From NCBI RefSeq assembly GCF_900631615.1, contig NZ_LR131273.1, positions 1,550,001 through 1,614,000 of the forward strand: DNA of 64,000 nucleotides, read 5' to 3'. The position numbers and the translations under genes are program-made. Shown here in pieces: positions 1 to 8,659 of this stretch. The notes under the pieces were generated by a model. That model saw only the letters and a program-made list of their open reading frames with translations, ran no database searches and had not been told where the DNA came from. The stretch is from Tsukamurella paurometabola. GTDB taxonomy: Bacteria; Actinomycetota; Actinomycetes; Mycobacteriales; Mycobacteriaceae. Positions within the stretch are counted from its first letter, which is position 1. Every line of letters starts with the position of its first letter.

Positions 1-1072
1 CTGCCACGCCCCCGACGTCGGCGACGCGCTGCCGCAGCATCGTCAGTCCGCGACCCGAGCCTCGGGTATCGCTCGGGCCGGCGGACTGTCGCACGGGATT
101 GACGATGTCGATGCTTACCATCTCCGCGTGCCCCGGTCGGCGGATCAGATCCAATCGCACCGTCACCGGGCATCCGGCGCCGTTGTGTCGGATCACGTTG
201 ATCACTGCCTCCTCGACGACCTGGCGCACCACCGCCCGTGCCGGCGATGCGAGTGCGCTGTCGATCCGGTCGATCGTCGCCGGATCCGGGGTCACCGTAA
301 GGCCGGCGTTCAACCGCTGCAAATCAGCGAGGAAGTGGTGGAGCGTCACCGATGTTCCGTCCGTATCGCCGCCGTCGTTCCGGGACAGCAGTCCCAACGT
401 GCGGCGCAGGTCCACCAGGGAATCGGCGGACAGTCGGGCGATCACCTGCAGCGCCTCGCTCATCCGTTGCGGGTCCGCGGTGCCCGCGGCGGCGGTCGCG
501 GACTTCGCTCGGATCGCCGTCAATGCGTGGCCGAGCCCGTCGTGCAGTTCCTCCGCGATCCGCTCCCGCTCGGCGTCGTGGGCCCTTCGAACCGCGTCCT
601 CGCGTTCCCGACGGGTGTTCTCGCGTTCGAGCCGCCGTCGGCTCGCCCACGAGTAGCACAGTGCCAGCACCGCGATGTGCAGTGCGTACACCCATTGTTT
701 CTGTGTGGCGGGGACGACCGCCGGACTCCAGATGGAGCCAACGGCAGCGACGGCCGTCGCCGCGATGCCGGGCCATCGACGCGGGTGCCATTGAACGACG
801 GCGACGATGGAGAGGGGTGCGCAGATCAACAGGGGGAACACCCCCAGGCTGGTGGTCGATCGGGTCGCCACCATGACAGCGAAGGCGGCGAAGGTCACCG
901 CCGCGGAGACGGCGACTGCGCGGCGCCGGAACGGCACCGCGGCAGTGGCGACGGTGTAGCAGACTGCAGCGATGACGCCGTCCCGCGGGCTGCCGCGGGC
1001 GAGAACGATGTACCACGCGATAGGTACCCACGGCAGCAGAGCGACGAAGTAGATCAGATCGGTGCGTGTCAC
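1..1072 (-). CDS. NarL-type sensor histidine kinase (3' end beyond window)
   Basis: The minus-strand frame continues past the left edge, so the C-terminal end is missing. The N-terminal part is hydrophobic and reads as several membrane helices. It is followed by the HisKA_3 dimerisation motif RERIAEELHDGLGHALTAI with the phospho-accepting His. Near the edge the ATPase G-box GSGRGL is visible. The GTG at 1072 is chosen because it starts just before the first membrane segment; an upstream TTG is possible. It follows the ABC permease by 34 bases, so it probably senses the exported lanthipeptide or an envelope signal and controls immunity or export. The partner response regulator should lie just beyond the left edge. 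The kinase call is firm; the signal is inferred. Confidence 0.85.
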   Translation of the reverse strand, partial: MTRTDLIYFVALLPWVPIAWYIVLARGSPRDGVIAAVCYTVATAAVPFRRRAVAVSAAVTFAAFAVMVATRSTTSLGVFPLLICAPLSIVAVVQWHPRRWPGIAATAVAAVGSIWSPAVVPATQKQWVYALHIAVLALCYSWASRRRLERENTRREREDAVRRAHDAERERIAEELHDGLGHALTAIRAKSATAAAGTADPQRMSEALQVIARLSADSLVDLRRTLGLLSRNDGGDTDGTSVTLHHFLADLQRLNAGLTVTPDPATIDRIDSALASPARAVVRQVVEEAVINVIRHNGAGCPVTVRLDLIRRPGHAEMVSIDIVNPVRQSAGPSDTRGSGRGLTMLRQRVADVGGVA

Positions 1073-1106
1073 TCGCCAGCCTCGGCGTGCCCCCCTGATC
1101 AGCCGC

Positions 1107-1922
1107 TCAGAACTGCGCAAGGGACCCCCGCTCCCTGGTCGCGCGGAGCCCCCATCGCAGGACTCCGAACCCGACGGGCACGCTGATCGCCGCCCATAGG
1201 AGCACGGGCCAGGAGGCGACGACAGTGGCGGTCAGCCCTTCCTGAGCGAGCAGGGATCTGCGGACGAGCTCCAACGACGTCGTGGTCGGCAGTGCATGGG
1301 AGACGTACTGCAACGACGTGGGCAGGATCGAGATCGGATACAAGACGCCGGAGAACAGCGTCATCGCCGTGACGATGATCCAGGTGATGGGATCCCCCTT
1401 CTTCGTCACGAGAATGACACCGCAGCCCGCCATTCCGAAGCCGCCCAAGCAGATCATGGTGATCGCTACAGCGTACAGGAGCGAGGCAAGGTCCAGATCG
1501 ACTGGAAAGTCGAGGACGAGCGAGAACAATGCGAGCATCACTGCGGATCCGAGTGTTGTGCCGAGGAGTGCGGTCGACGCTGAGAACAGCATGACCCGCA
1601 CCAGACCCGCCGGCGATGTCGCCACTGCCTCCAGAGTTCCGGCGGACTGTTCCGCCTGAATGGATTGCGTGAATCCGTGGAGCGCCACTGCGACGAATCC
1701 CGTGAACGCTGTACCGGAGATGAGGTAGGCGATGATGCTGCCGCCGTAGCGTTCCATCCCGGGTAGTTCGCCACCGGTCTTCAAATACATTCCAAGGAAA
1801 GCGAACTGAGCGAGTGCGACGATGGTCGATACCAGTCCGAGTGCTACAGCGGTCTTGTACGTCCGCTGCTCCTCCCACTCTCGTCGGAGGTAGCAGCCGT
1901 ACTGCCAGAGAACGGTTGTCAT
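1107..1922 (-). CDS. ABC-2 type permease of lanthipeptide exporter
   Basis: The 271-residue protein has a short charged N-terminus and six hydrophobic segments, the layout of ABC-2 membrane subunits such as the LanE/LanG immunity or drug-export permeases. Its ATG overlaps the TGA of the ATPase gene in an ATGA junction, so the two products are translationally coupled and very likely form one transporter. The position downstream of lanB and lanC suggests export of, or self-protection against, the modified peptide. A separate leader peptidase domain, as in LanT, is not seen. Substrate is inferred from context only. Confidence 0.8.
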   Translation of the reverse strand: MTTVLWQYGCYLRREWEEQRTYKTAVALGLVSTIVALAQFAFLGMYLKTGGELPGMERYGGSIIAYLISGTAFTGFVAVALHGFTQSIQAEQSAGTLEAVATSPAGLVRVMLFSASTALLGTTLGSAVMLALFSLVLDFPVDLDLASLLYAVAITMICLGGFGMAGCGVILVTKKGDPITWIIVTAMTLFSGVLYPISILPTSLQYVSHALPTTTSLELVRRSLLAQEGLTATVVASWPVLLWAAISVPVGFGVLRWGLRATRERGSLAQF

Positions 1923-2821
1923 CGGCTCACTCCCACCGTGGCCGAGTCCTCCAGACTCGAGACGGTCAGGCCGGCCTCCTCGAGCTCCGCAACCACCCGC
2001 GCGAGTGTGACTGAAGTAGGGACGGACAGCGCGATGCAGTCCTCACCGATGTCCGCCTCGTACGTCGCGAAGATCGCGCTCAGGTCGCCGTCCGGTCGAC
2101 GGTGTCCCCAGATCCGTACGACGCGTACCGGACCTGGTTCCTCAGCCATCGAATCGCCCACTTCTGTGCAGGTGGCGACACCGGCGCTGACTGTGATGGC
2201 ATGAGTCACGAAGTCCTGGACGTCCGCCAACTGATGCGTGGAGAAGAGAGTGGTCTTGCCCTCGCGAAGTCGATCGGTGACGACGGTGGCCACCACCTCT
2301 CGAGCCAGGTCGTCGAGATTGGCGAACGGCTCGTCGAGGACCATCACATCCGGGTCGAGCAGCAGGGCCCGCGCGACCCCGAGAAGCTTCCGCTGCCCGA
2401 GGGAGAGCGCCATGAAGGGGACGTCGGCGACCGGTCCCAGCCCGACTCGATCGAGTACCGCCTTGCGAACATGGCGCGCCGGGACACCCACCGACCCCGC
2501 CAGTGATTGGAAGTATCGCAGGTTCTGCACTGCGGTCAACCGGTAGTAGAACGCACGTTCCGGATAGAACGAGGAGCCGACCACGCGGGATACGGCTCGC
2601 CACTCGGAGCGCGTGCAGAGTCCGAGCACCGACACCGTGCCACTCGCGGGGACGACCGTTCCGGAGACCATCCGCAGCAGGGTCGTCTTCCCGGCGCCGT
2701 TGGGGCCGAGCACCGGAACGGCCGCCCTCCGCGGTACCGTCAGGTTGACCGGTTCTAGCACCGTCGTCGGTCCGAACCGTGCGACGGCATCGCTCATCTC
2801 GATCGCCGGCAGATCGGTCAT
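1919..2821 (-). CDS. ABC transporter ATP-binding protein of lanthipeptide exporter
   Basis: This is a cytoplasmic ATPase subunit of about 300 residues. Walker A GPNGAGKTT lies at about 39-47, the signature LSLGQ at about 139-143, Walker B VMVLDEP at about 159-165 and an STH switch histidine follows. The ATG at 2821 overlaps the lanC stop as ATGA and has GGAGG five bases upstream; a GTG two codons earlier is less well spaced. The last hundred residues extend beyond the nucleotide-binding domain, as in DrrA-type drug and lantibiotic exporters. It should energise the ABC-2 permease that follows. Transport of the lanthipeptide is inferred from the operon. Confidence 0.85.
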   Translation of the reverse strand: MTDLPAIEMSDAVARFGPTTVLEPVNLTVPRRAAVPVLGPNGAGKTTLLRMVSGTVVPASGTVSVLGLCTRSEWRAVSRVVGSSFYPERAFYYRLTAVQNLRYFQSLAGSVGVPARHVRKAVLDRVGLGPVADVPFMALSLGQRKLLGVARALLLDPDVMVLDEPFANLDDLAREVVATVVTDRLREGKTTLFSTHQLADVQDFVTHAITVSAGVATCTEVGDSMAEEPGPVRVVRIWGHRRPDGDLSAIFATYEADIGEDCIALSVPTSVTLARVVAELEEAGLTVSSLEDSATVGVSR

Positions 2822-4158
2822 GTCCACCTCCCGGACAAGGCCCTCAGGCCCACGGGCTCGTCCGCCCCTGTGATCGCGAGGAGGGCGACCGCTGCACCCC
2901 CGGAGCCGTCCAGGAATCCTGGGCTATCGATCTGCGGATGACCCTGTTGCGCATTGCGCACCAGGAGTGGCTGAGACCGATCGATCAGTCCGAGAAGCGC
3001 TTGCAGGGCGAAGTCACCGACGGTGCCGTCGGTGGCGGACGGGATCGCCTCGCCGATCCACTTGTCGATCAGCATGAGACCGGCGTAGCCGTGGCACAGA
3101 GACGGGTTGTCGATGTCGAGTTGGTCGACCGACCGCGCGCCCGGCTCGAACAGAGGTCCGATCTCGTCAGCGTACTCGCGACGGGTGCTCTCACTGTTCG
3201 ACAGTGCGAGTGCTGTACCCGGATTGCCGTAACACCAGGCGAATCGGCTCAGACCAGGGTTGCTGCGAGCGGATTCCGCGACGCCGTGCGAGTGGTGTTC
3301 GTGCCAGGAGAGGTGGTAGGGGACGTCTCGTGGCTCTGCAGTCGTCGCCGAGGCCAAGAGCAGATCGGCGAGTTTCGTGACCGCGGGCCGCACCCGGGAT
3401 CCGCCCATCCCGCGGTCCAGTGCCTGACCGAGTACCGAGACGACCCCGGCGATACCGTGCGCGAAGCCCAGATTGAGATACCCCGCCCACAGGCCGGGGA
3501 GATTGCCGGCCTCGAATTCACTGACCTGTGCACCTGGGGTCCAGAACCCGCCGATGTCGGCCGTCTCGAGTGCGGTGTCGGCCAGTGCTGCGATCGCCGA
3601 ATCGGCGAGACCGAACAACCGAGGCTGCTCCTGTGCAGTGGATGACATGATGTAGCCGACCATTCCGGCAAGACCGGAGATCACGTCGTAGTCGCTCGGC
3701 GCGAGTCCGCTGCCGGCAGTGCAACGGTCGATGAGAGCCCTGCCACGGGAGAAGACCTCGTTCTCGACGGAACGGATGGCCTCACCGTAACGCGTGCCAT
3801 CGCGTGAGAGGCTGCGCAGACAGAAAGCCAACCCACCGACCCCGGTGAAGATGCCGGGCCCCAGTGCGGTCAGCGGCCGGTACCGCTCGACAGCGCGGAC
3901 CAGATGCCGATGCGCCACAACGTCCCAACCGTCGTCCGGCCGGAGCGCGTCGGCCGCCGCAAGGGACAGGCATGCCCCGAGGTCGCCGTAAGCGAAGCTC
4001 AGTGGCTCCCATTCGATGTCCAGTGCGCTGTTCGTGGGGTGGCGATAGACAGGTGGGTGCGTGGAGTCGATGTACCGGATCCGCTCGAGGATCTCCCAGG
4101 CGAGTCGGTGTGGTTGTTCGGCGGGTTGCTGGTCAGGGCGAACGGTGGTGTCGGTCAT
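2818..4158 (-). CDS. lanthipeptide cyclase LanC
   Basis: The product is a zinc-dependent LanC-like cyclase, which adds cysteine thiols to dehydrated Ser/Thr to form (methyl)lanthionine rings in the cytoplasm. The three zinc ligands are visible as a Cys in the WCYGNPG segment (about residue 309) and the Cys-His pair in SLCHGYAGLM (about 355-356). The catalytic-site GFAHGIAG motif lies near residue 232. Length (about 446) is normal for the family. The ATG at 4158 is preferred because it overlaps the lanB stop as ATGA and has a well-spaced GAGAGG; an ATG two codons upstream is too close to that site. Family assignment is secure and the peptide substrate unknown. Confidence 0.93.
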   Translation of the reverse strand: MTDTTVRPDQQPAEQPHRLAWEILERIRYIDSTHPPVYRHPTNSALDIEWEPLSFAYGDLGACLSLAAADALRPDDGWDVVAHRHLVRAVERYRPLTALGPGIFTGVGGLAFCLRSLSRDGTRYGEAIRSVENEVFSRGRALIDRCTAGSGLAPSDYDVISGLAGMVGYIMSSTAQEQPRLFGLADSAIAALADTALETADIGGFWTPGAQVSEFEAGNLPGLWAGYLNLGFAHGIAGVVSVLGQALDRGMGGSRVRPAVTKLADLLLASATTAEPRDVPYHLSWHEHHSHGVAESARSNPGLSRFAWCYGNPGTALALSNSESTRREYADEIGPLFEPGARSVDQLDIDNPSLCHGYAGLMLIDKWIGEAIPSATDGTVGDFALQALLGLIDRSQPLLVRNAQQGHPQIDSPGFLDGSGGAAVALLAITGADEPVGLRALSGRWT

Positions 4159-6980
4159 CGGCATTCCTCTCGGCGCTCGTCACCGAGCGCGGTAGTGCGC
4201 CGGATCCACAACGCGGCGTACTCGTCTGCTCGCGTCATACCCAGGCGATTGCAGAACAGGTGCAATGCACTCTGCAGTGGTGCGATCGGGTCGTCGATGC
4301 TCGACATATCGCACAGTTCATCGGTCAGCCATTGAGCGGTCTCCGGTTCGATCTGCAGGCCCCGCACACGGCGGCGGATCGCATGCACCTCATCACCGAG
4401 CTCGCTCTCGTATCCCGCGAGCGCGATTCGCGAGACTCCGTGGATGCGGTGTTCATCGCCGATGGTGGCACTCAACCACCCATCGACGAGAGCAGCCAGT
4501 CCGCGGATGCGCTCCCTCTGGCCGGCTTCGTCATCCTCCTCCGTCGGTGCCGGAAGTCGGTCGATGTGCTCGGCGATGATCCGAGACTCGGCACAGAAGC
4601 GCTTCTCGTGCTTGGCGAATCGATCGATGCCGCCGTACCTTTCCAGCTCGAGGTGGTGACTGGTGATCACGAGATCGCCGATCTCTCCTGCCGAGCGGAG
4701 GTCGGCCAGTAGATCGAGGATGCTCAGTTCATCGAGCGGTGAGCGGCAGCGCAGGCGGAGGACGTCCCGCCCGGTACGATCGTTGTATCTGACGTAGTAC
4801 CAGTCGGCGTCGCGCCCGATGGCCGTACCGATCGCGCCTAGTATGCGGTTCTGATCGTCGAGGTCCACCGGGAACTCGAGCGATGCCCAGGTTCCGCCGG
4901 GACGGATACGCCGCTGGCCGTCCAGGGTCTCGTCGAAGACGGGATAGTCCACGGCCGTCCGCGGGAGCGGTTCGGCCGCGATCGAGACGACCACTTCCGT
5001 GCTGTGGAGTCGCCCGGCGTCGTCGACCGTCGTGCCGAGATCCTGCGGAGACGGTGCTTCAGTCACCCACGTCGAGCCGCGGGCGATACCGGCGGCGAGC
5101 AGCTCGAGGTGGCCCGCGCAGGTGAGATCGAGCAGCAGTCGGTTGTCGAACTCACCGTGATAGACGTAGCGGGAGACGCCGGAGCGAGAGGTCCAGTCGC
5201 GCACCTGCGCCGCGGTCGGCTTGTCGGCGCCGAGGTATCTCCAGCGCTGACGGCTGACGACGACGTCCCGGAAGACGACCTCGGGCAGGTGGGCGAGAGC
5301 CTGCTCCGCGCCGCCCCAGGACCAGTACGGACGAACCGCACCGTCCCACGTGAGGAAGACCAGGAGGCGGAGTATTTCAGGGAGTGATTCCGGGGAGACC
5401 ATGTTCGGTTGACGCAGTTCCAGCGGTGTCCCGTCGCCGAGGAAGAGCCGAACGTGGTCGCCGACGAGCGCGAGGTGGACGTCGCTCAATTGGAGGGTGC
5501 GTGCCGCATCGCGGGGCCAGGTATTCGCAGCGAGGACGGCGGGGTACAGCTGCGCCGTGGTGCTGACGTCGTTGACGCCGTCCCGCGCGGAGACGTAGTC
5601 GAGCTGCGCGAACACGGTCTCGGGGGAACGCAGCACTTCGCGCTCGCACTGTCGCGAAGCGGAGCGGTGTGCTGCCTCGGAGCCCGGAGTGAATCGCCCG
5701 ATTCCGCGGCCGGCAGGGAAGTTCGAGGTCACGGGCGTCAGCGTGAGCACCGGACGGGATCCGCGCCTCTCGAGGTGGAGGAACAGGTCGTACGAGTCGA
5801 CGAGATCGCCGTCGACATCGAGGTCTTCCAGGTCGGCGTCAAGGAGCTCGATCGATCCGGAGCCCGACGTGCGTGCGCGCTCGATGAGGCGGGCGCGCAG
5901 CCGTGCTTTCCCGTCGGCCGCCGCACGGGTGCCGGGGTCGTCGGCGGAGAAGTCCGGCATTCCGACGCCGTCGTCCGGATCCACGGCGACTCGCAGCGGC
6001 ACGAGCGTATGGCCGAAGCGCTCTCCGAACCGGGTGGCGAAATCATGCAGCCGCTGGGACCGGTGCGGGATGACAGTCGTTCGCAGCAGCATGTCGAGAA
6101 CCGGTGCGGCGTTCGCGATCAGCTCTGCTGGGAATCCACCCCCGGCGGCGAGTTCGATGTCGACGAGCGCCGCGTTGCGTGTCTTGGCGGCCCGAGAACG
6201 CAGGTTGCGTACGCGGTCGACGGCCTCTCGCGGGAAGAGGAACTCCGCCTCGCCTTCCTCGGGACGAGCCGTCACGACGGACATTCCGGGGATGGGGATG
6301 AGCACGTCGCTGTCGATGAGCCCTCGGACCATGGCAGAGACGACTTCGGATTCGACATCGGGGTGGTCGGCGCTGAGGCGCTGAACGATCGCCGCTGCGG
6401 AGATCGGTTCGCGAGCCATGTGCACGGCGGAACGCGCCGGAGGCGTTGCCCTGATGCTCACCTGGGTCCGTTCGCCCGAGGACGGGAGCCGCACCACGTA
6501 GCGACCGCCTTTGAGGTGCACTGACGGGTTGGTAGCGACCATGCCGTTCAATTCCTCGGCGCGGTTCGCGGCGACCGCTTTGCGGTGGAAACTCGAGGAG
6601 CGAACCACAGCCCGATGCTTCCCCGAGTCGAGGAGCACTTCACCCCCGTCGACGACCGGCACGACGGCGATTCCACCGAACAGGCCGAAGGGTGTCGCAC
6701 GCGTGGTGCTACGAATCGCGTACGACAGCACACTCCGCCAGACCTTCCTGATCTGTCGCTCGCGGGTTTCCCGACCTTCCACTATCGATGCCCAGGTGGC
6801 GAGCAGGCTCTCACTGGAGACCTCGACCGCAGCGCGGAGGTCGGAGCAGGTCCATAGCTCGCACAGCTGGGCGAGTGCGTCGTTCCGATCCGCTGAGCTC
6901 TTGGTCGCCGGGTATGCGTCTACAGGGCGCACCGCGCACCGAAGGGTGATGTCGGGATCCACATGGAGATTGGTTCTCAT
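4155..6980 (-). CDS. class I lanthipeptide dehydratase LanB
   Basis: At 941 residues this is a full-length LanB-type enzyme. Such enzymes transfer glutamate from glutamyl-tRNA to Ser/Thr of a precursor peptide and then eliminate it to give Dha/Dhb. The glutamylation domain starts with the hallmark RATPFGLFGG at 94-103. The C-terminal elimination (SpaB_C-like) domain shows WYYVRY, LRLRCRS and the late ERYGG motif. Both halves in one chain argue for a lanthipeptide rather than a thiopeptide split dehydratase. The ATG at 6980 has AGGAG five bases upstream and overlaps the stop of the LLM gene. It is coupled on both sides, to the oxidoreductase and to lanC. GC is lower than in the rest of the window, consistent with acquisition. 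Confidence 0.93.
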   Translation of the reverse strand: MRTNLHVDPDITLRCAVRPVDAYPATKSSADRNDALAQLCELWTCSDLRAAVEVSSESLLATWASIVEGRETRERQIRKVWRSVLSYAIRSTTRATPFGLFGGIAVVPVVDGGEVLLDSGKHRAVVRSSSFHRKAVAANRAEELNGMVATNPSVHLKGGRYVVRLPSSGERTQVSIRATPPARSAVHMAREPISAAAIVQRLSADHPDVESEVVSAMVRGLIDSDVLIPIPGMSVVTARPEEGEAEFLFPREAVDRVRNLRSRAAKTRNAALVDIELAAGGGFPAELIANAAPVLDMLLRTTVIPHRSQRLHDFATRFGERFGHTLVPLRVAVDPDDGVGMPDFSADDPGTRAAADGKARLRARLIERARTSGSGSIELLDADLEDLDVDGDLVDSYDLFLHLERRGSRPVLTLTPVTSNFPAGRGIGRFTPGSEAAHRSASRQCEREVLRSPETVFAQLDYVSARDGVNDVSTTAQLYPAVLAANTWPRDAARTLQLSDVHLALVGDHVRLFLGDGTPLELRQPNMVSPESLPEILRLLVFLTWDGAVRPYWSWGGAEQALAHLPEVVFRDVVVSRQRWRYLGADKPTAAQVRDWTSRSGVSRYVYHGEFDNRLLLDLTCAGHLELLAAGIARGSTWVTEAPSPQDLGTTVDDAGRLHSTEVVVSIAAEPLPRTAVDYPVFDETLDGQRRIRPGGTWASLEFPVDLDDQNRILGAIGTAIGRDADWYYVRYNDRTGRDVLRLRCRSPLDELSILDLLADLRSAGEIGDLVITSHHLELERYGGIDRFAKHEKRFCAESRIIAEHIDRLPAPTEEDDEAGQRERIRGLAALVDGWLSATIGDEHRIHGVSRIALAGYESELGDEVHAIRRRVRGLQIEPETAQWLTDELCDMSSIDDPIAPLQSALHLFCNRLGMTRADEYAALWIRRTTALGDERREECR

Positions 6981-7918
6981 TCCGACTCCTGAAGGGATTC
7001 GAGGGCGACTGAGATCGCCCGAAGATCGTCCACGGCGGTGGACAGGCCGTGAACGGCGGCGGTGGAGGTCAGCGACAGCGCGACTTCGGTGACTCCCGCG
7101 TCTCGGTAGCGGTGGACCTGCTTCGCGATGTGGGCGGGCGTCCCGTAGCAGAACAGGCCCGAGTCGAGTAGGGCCGACGCCGATCGATGCAGGTCCGACG
7201 AGACGGGTACACCGCTGCGCTCGAGGACCGCGCGATAGTGCGGCTCCTGAGCGTGTCGTCCGACGCCGGCGTGCGCCAGGAGTAGGGGGTCCCGATCGTC
7301 CGCGAGGACTCCTGCCGCCATCATGGCCACCACGCCAGGGCGCTCGCGATCATGGCCAGCGGCCTCGGCTGCCATCGGCGTGATCACGTGCTCGGCGATG
7401 TATTCGGGTGTGCACATCCACGAGATGGCAGCGTCTGCAACGCGCCCCGCGAGCCGCGCCATTGCGGGACGCAGGACGCCGATAGCGGTGCGGACTTCGG
7501 GGCTGGGTATCGGATAGGCGAGTGACGTTCGGTCGCCGGCGGTTTCCAGTTCGGACCTGAAGGTCGCGAGGTAGTGCTCAGTCGCAGCGACGGGGCCACC
7601 GGTCTCGCCGAGGAGGCTACGGATCCTGGCACTCCCTGGCCCGACCCCGAGGTAGAACGGTTCGCCGGACAGTACTGCCACGCTCCGGGACTCGATCGCC
7701 GCCCTTCGTGGATCCGTGAGAGCCGAGACCGAGACCGCTGTGCCGTAGGGGATTCGGTATCCCTTCCCTGCGAGGTACGCGAAGGTCGGAATCGCGTCGA
7801 TGCCGTAGGATTGACCCTGCCACATGCGGGAGTACAGTCGATCCTGGACGAGGGATGCCGCGCCCAGTAGCTGATCGGGGTGCGCTGGTACGACGGGGGC
7901 TACGAGCGAGATCTTCAT
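6977..7918 (-). CDS. LLM-class flavin/F420 oxidoreductase, possible lanthipeptide reductase
   Basis: About 313 residues of luciferase-like TIM-barrel type, beginning MKISLVAPVVPAHP with the conserved LGVGPGS loop near residue 90. The ATG at 7918 is used because the first beta strand begins there; in-frame codons upstream overlap the regulator gene and look non-coding. Its stop overlaps lanB as ATGA. LLM enzymes use FMN or F420. F420H2-dependent members of this superfamily reduce dehydroalanine to D-alanine in the lanthipeptide lexapeptide. Translational coupling to lanB makes a comparable tailoring step the best hypothesis here. Superfamily is certain; the reaction and cofactor are inferred. 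Confidence 0.8.
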   Translation of the reverse strand: MKISLVAPVVPAHPDQLLGAASLVQDRLYSRMWQGQSYGIDAIPTFAYLAGKGYRIPYGTAVSVSALTDPRRAAIESRSVAVLSGEPFYLGVGPGSARIRSLLGETGGPVAATEHYLATFRSELETAGDRTSLAYPIPSPEVRTAIGVLRPAMARLAGRVADAAISWMCTPEYIAEHVITPMAAEAAGHDRERPGVVAMMAAGVLADDRDPLLLAHAGVGRHAQEPHYRAVLERSGVPVSSDLHRSASALLDSGLFCYGTPAHIAKQVHRYRDAGVTEVALSLTSTAAVHGLSTAVDDLRAISVALESLQESE

Positions 7919-7922
7919 CCGG

Positions 7923-8462
7923 TCAGAGGATCGCGGAGGTACGGGCGGAGTCGCGGGTGAACAGCAGATCGCCGAACCGCCGCACATAGAAGTCTCTTTC
8001 GATACCGGCAAGGTCGCCCAAGCGCGAGTTCACCTCGTGGGCGAGCGCCCCACGGATCTCGTGCGAGAACTGGGATGCACTCGCGCGGAGGAACGGTCCG
8101 TCGTACAGCCACGCCGCGGCGATCGGATCGCCGCGGCGTAGAGCGCGGATCGCTTCGAGGGCATCGACCGTGACGGAGCTACCGAGAACGTAGTGCTCGG
8201 CGTAGCGGTCGAACTCGATCCGAATCCCCAGGGTCCGGGCGCGATACGCCAGGTTGGCGACCGCCGACTTTCCCGCCTGTCCCCCGAACAAGCCTTCCTC
8301 GAGCGACGAGAGGCTGGCGCGCCCCCGCCCAGCCGCGAGGGCGGTGACGAATTCGAGCGGGCGAGTGGCCGTCACTCGACGGCCGTTCACGATCTGCTTG
8401 CCGAGGGTCTGGAGTTCGATGGATCGGCCCGTGTTCCGAGCGCAAGCGTGAATGTCGTGCAT
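7923..8462 (-). CDS. SARP-like transcriptional regulator (short BTAD protein)
   Basis: The 179-residue protein looks like a compact SARP. The first half fits an OmpR/PhoB-type winged helix (LQTLGKQIVNGRRV, then an L-S-SLEEGLFGG segment leading to AYRARTLG). The second half resembles a bacterial transcriptional activator domain (DALEAIRALRRGD, then DGPF and a helical stretch). ATG 8462 has AGGGGG nine bases upstream; an in-frame GTG at 8513 is the alternative. It is the first recognisable gene of the lanthipeptide operon, four bases from the LLM gene, and is therefore a likely cluster-specific activator. It is shorter than typical SARPs (about 250 or more). Similarity is moderate by eye. Confidence 0.6.
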   Translation of the reverse strand: MHDIHACARNTGRSIELQTLGKQIVNGRRVTATRPLEFVTALAAGRGRASLSSLEEGLFGGQAGKSAVANLAYRARTLGIRIEFDRYAEHYVLGSSVTVDALEAIRALRRGDPIAAAWLYDGPFLRASASQFSHEIRGALAHEVNSRLGDLAGIERDFYVRRFGDLLFTRDSARTSAIL

Positions 8463-8463
8463 C

Positions 8464-8622
8464 CTATGGATCCCCCTGTCCGTACTCTGGTGCTGCGCAG
8501 ACAACAGCTGCACTGGTACTGATCCGAGTAGTCGCCACCGGTCTCGAGCGAGCGAACGCTATGATCTGAGCGTCGCCAGTGGGATCGTACGTGAGCCTCG
8601 CCGGGTACGCCCGCGAACCCAC
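8464..8622 (-). CDS. candidate small ORF, possible lanthipeptide precursor
   Basis: This is a 52-codon GTG-initiated frame immediately upstream of the SARP-like gene. Its TAG is followed by a single G and then the regulator ATG, a spacing typical of coupled genes. The C-terminal third is rich in Ser/Thr with one Cys (VATTRISTSAAVVCAAP), which would suit a lanthipeptide core. No ribosome binding site precedes the GTG, no canonical FxLD leader motif is visible, and third-position GC is not raised. It is listed because every other biosynthetic gene is present and no better precursor was found. It may be non-coding. Confidence 0.2.
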   Translation of the reverse strand: MGSRAYPARLTYDPTGDAQIIAFARSRPVATTRISTSAAVVCAAPEYGQGDP

Positions 8623-8659
8623 AGTCGAGAGTCGGATTCGGCGGCATCGGAGGGATGGA

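Noticed and set aside
7919-8011. In-frame N-terminal extension of the LLM gene containing CGGSAICC
   Set aside because: It overlaps the 3' end of the regulator gene in a different frame, and the LLM fold begins at the ATG at 7918.
8387-8647. An 86-codon minus-strand frame with a Cys/Ser/Thr-rich stretch (QYQCSCCLRST, GGSIGCTTFTL) that looks like a lanthipeptide core
   Set aside because: It runs through the first 25 codons of the SARP-like gene in another frame, has no leader motif or ribosome site, and has poor third-position GC. Kept only as an alternative to the 52-codon frame.
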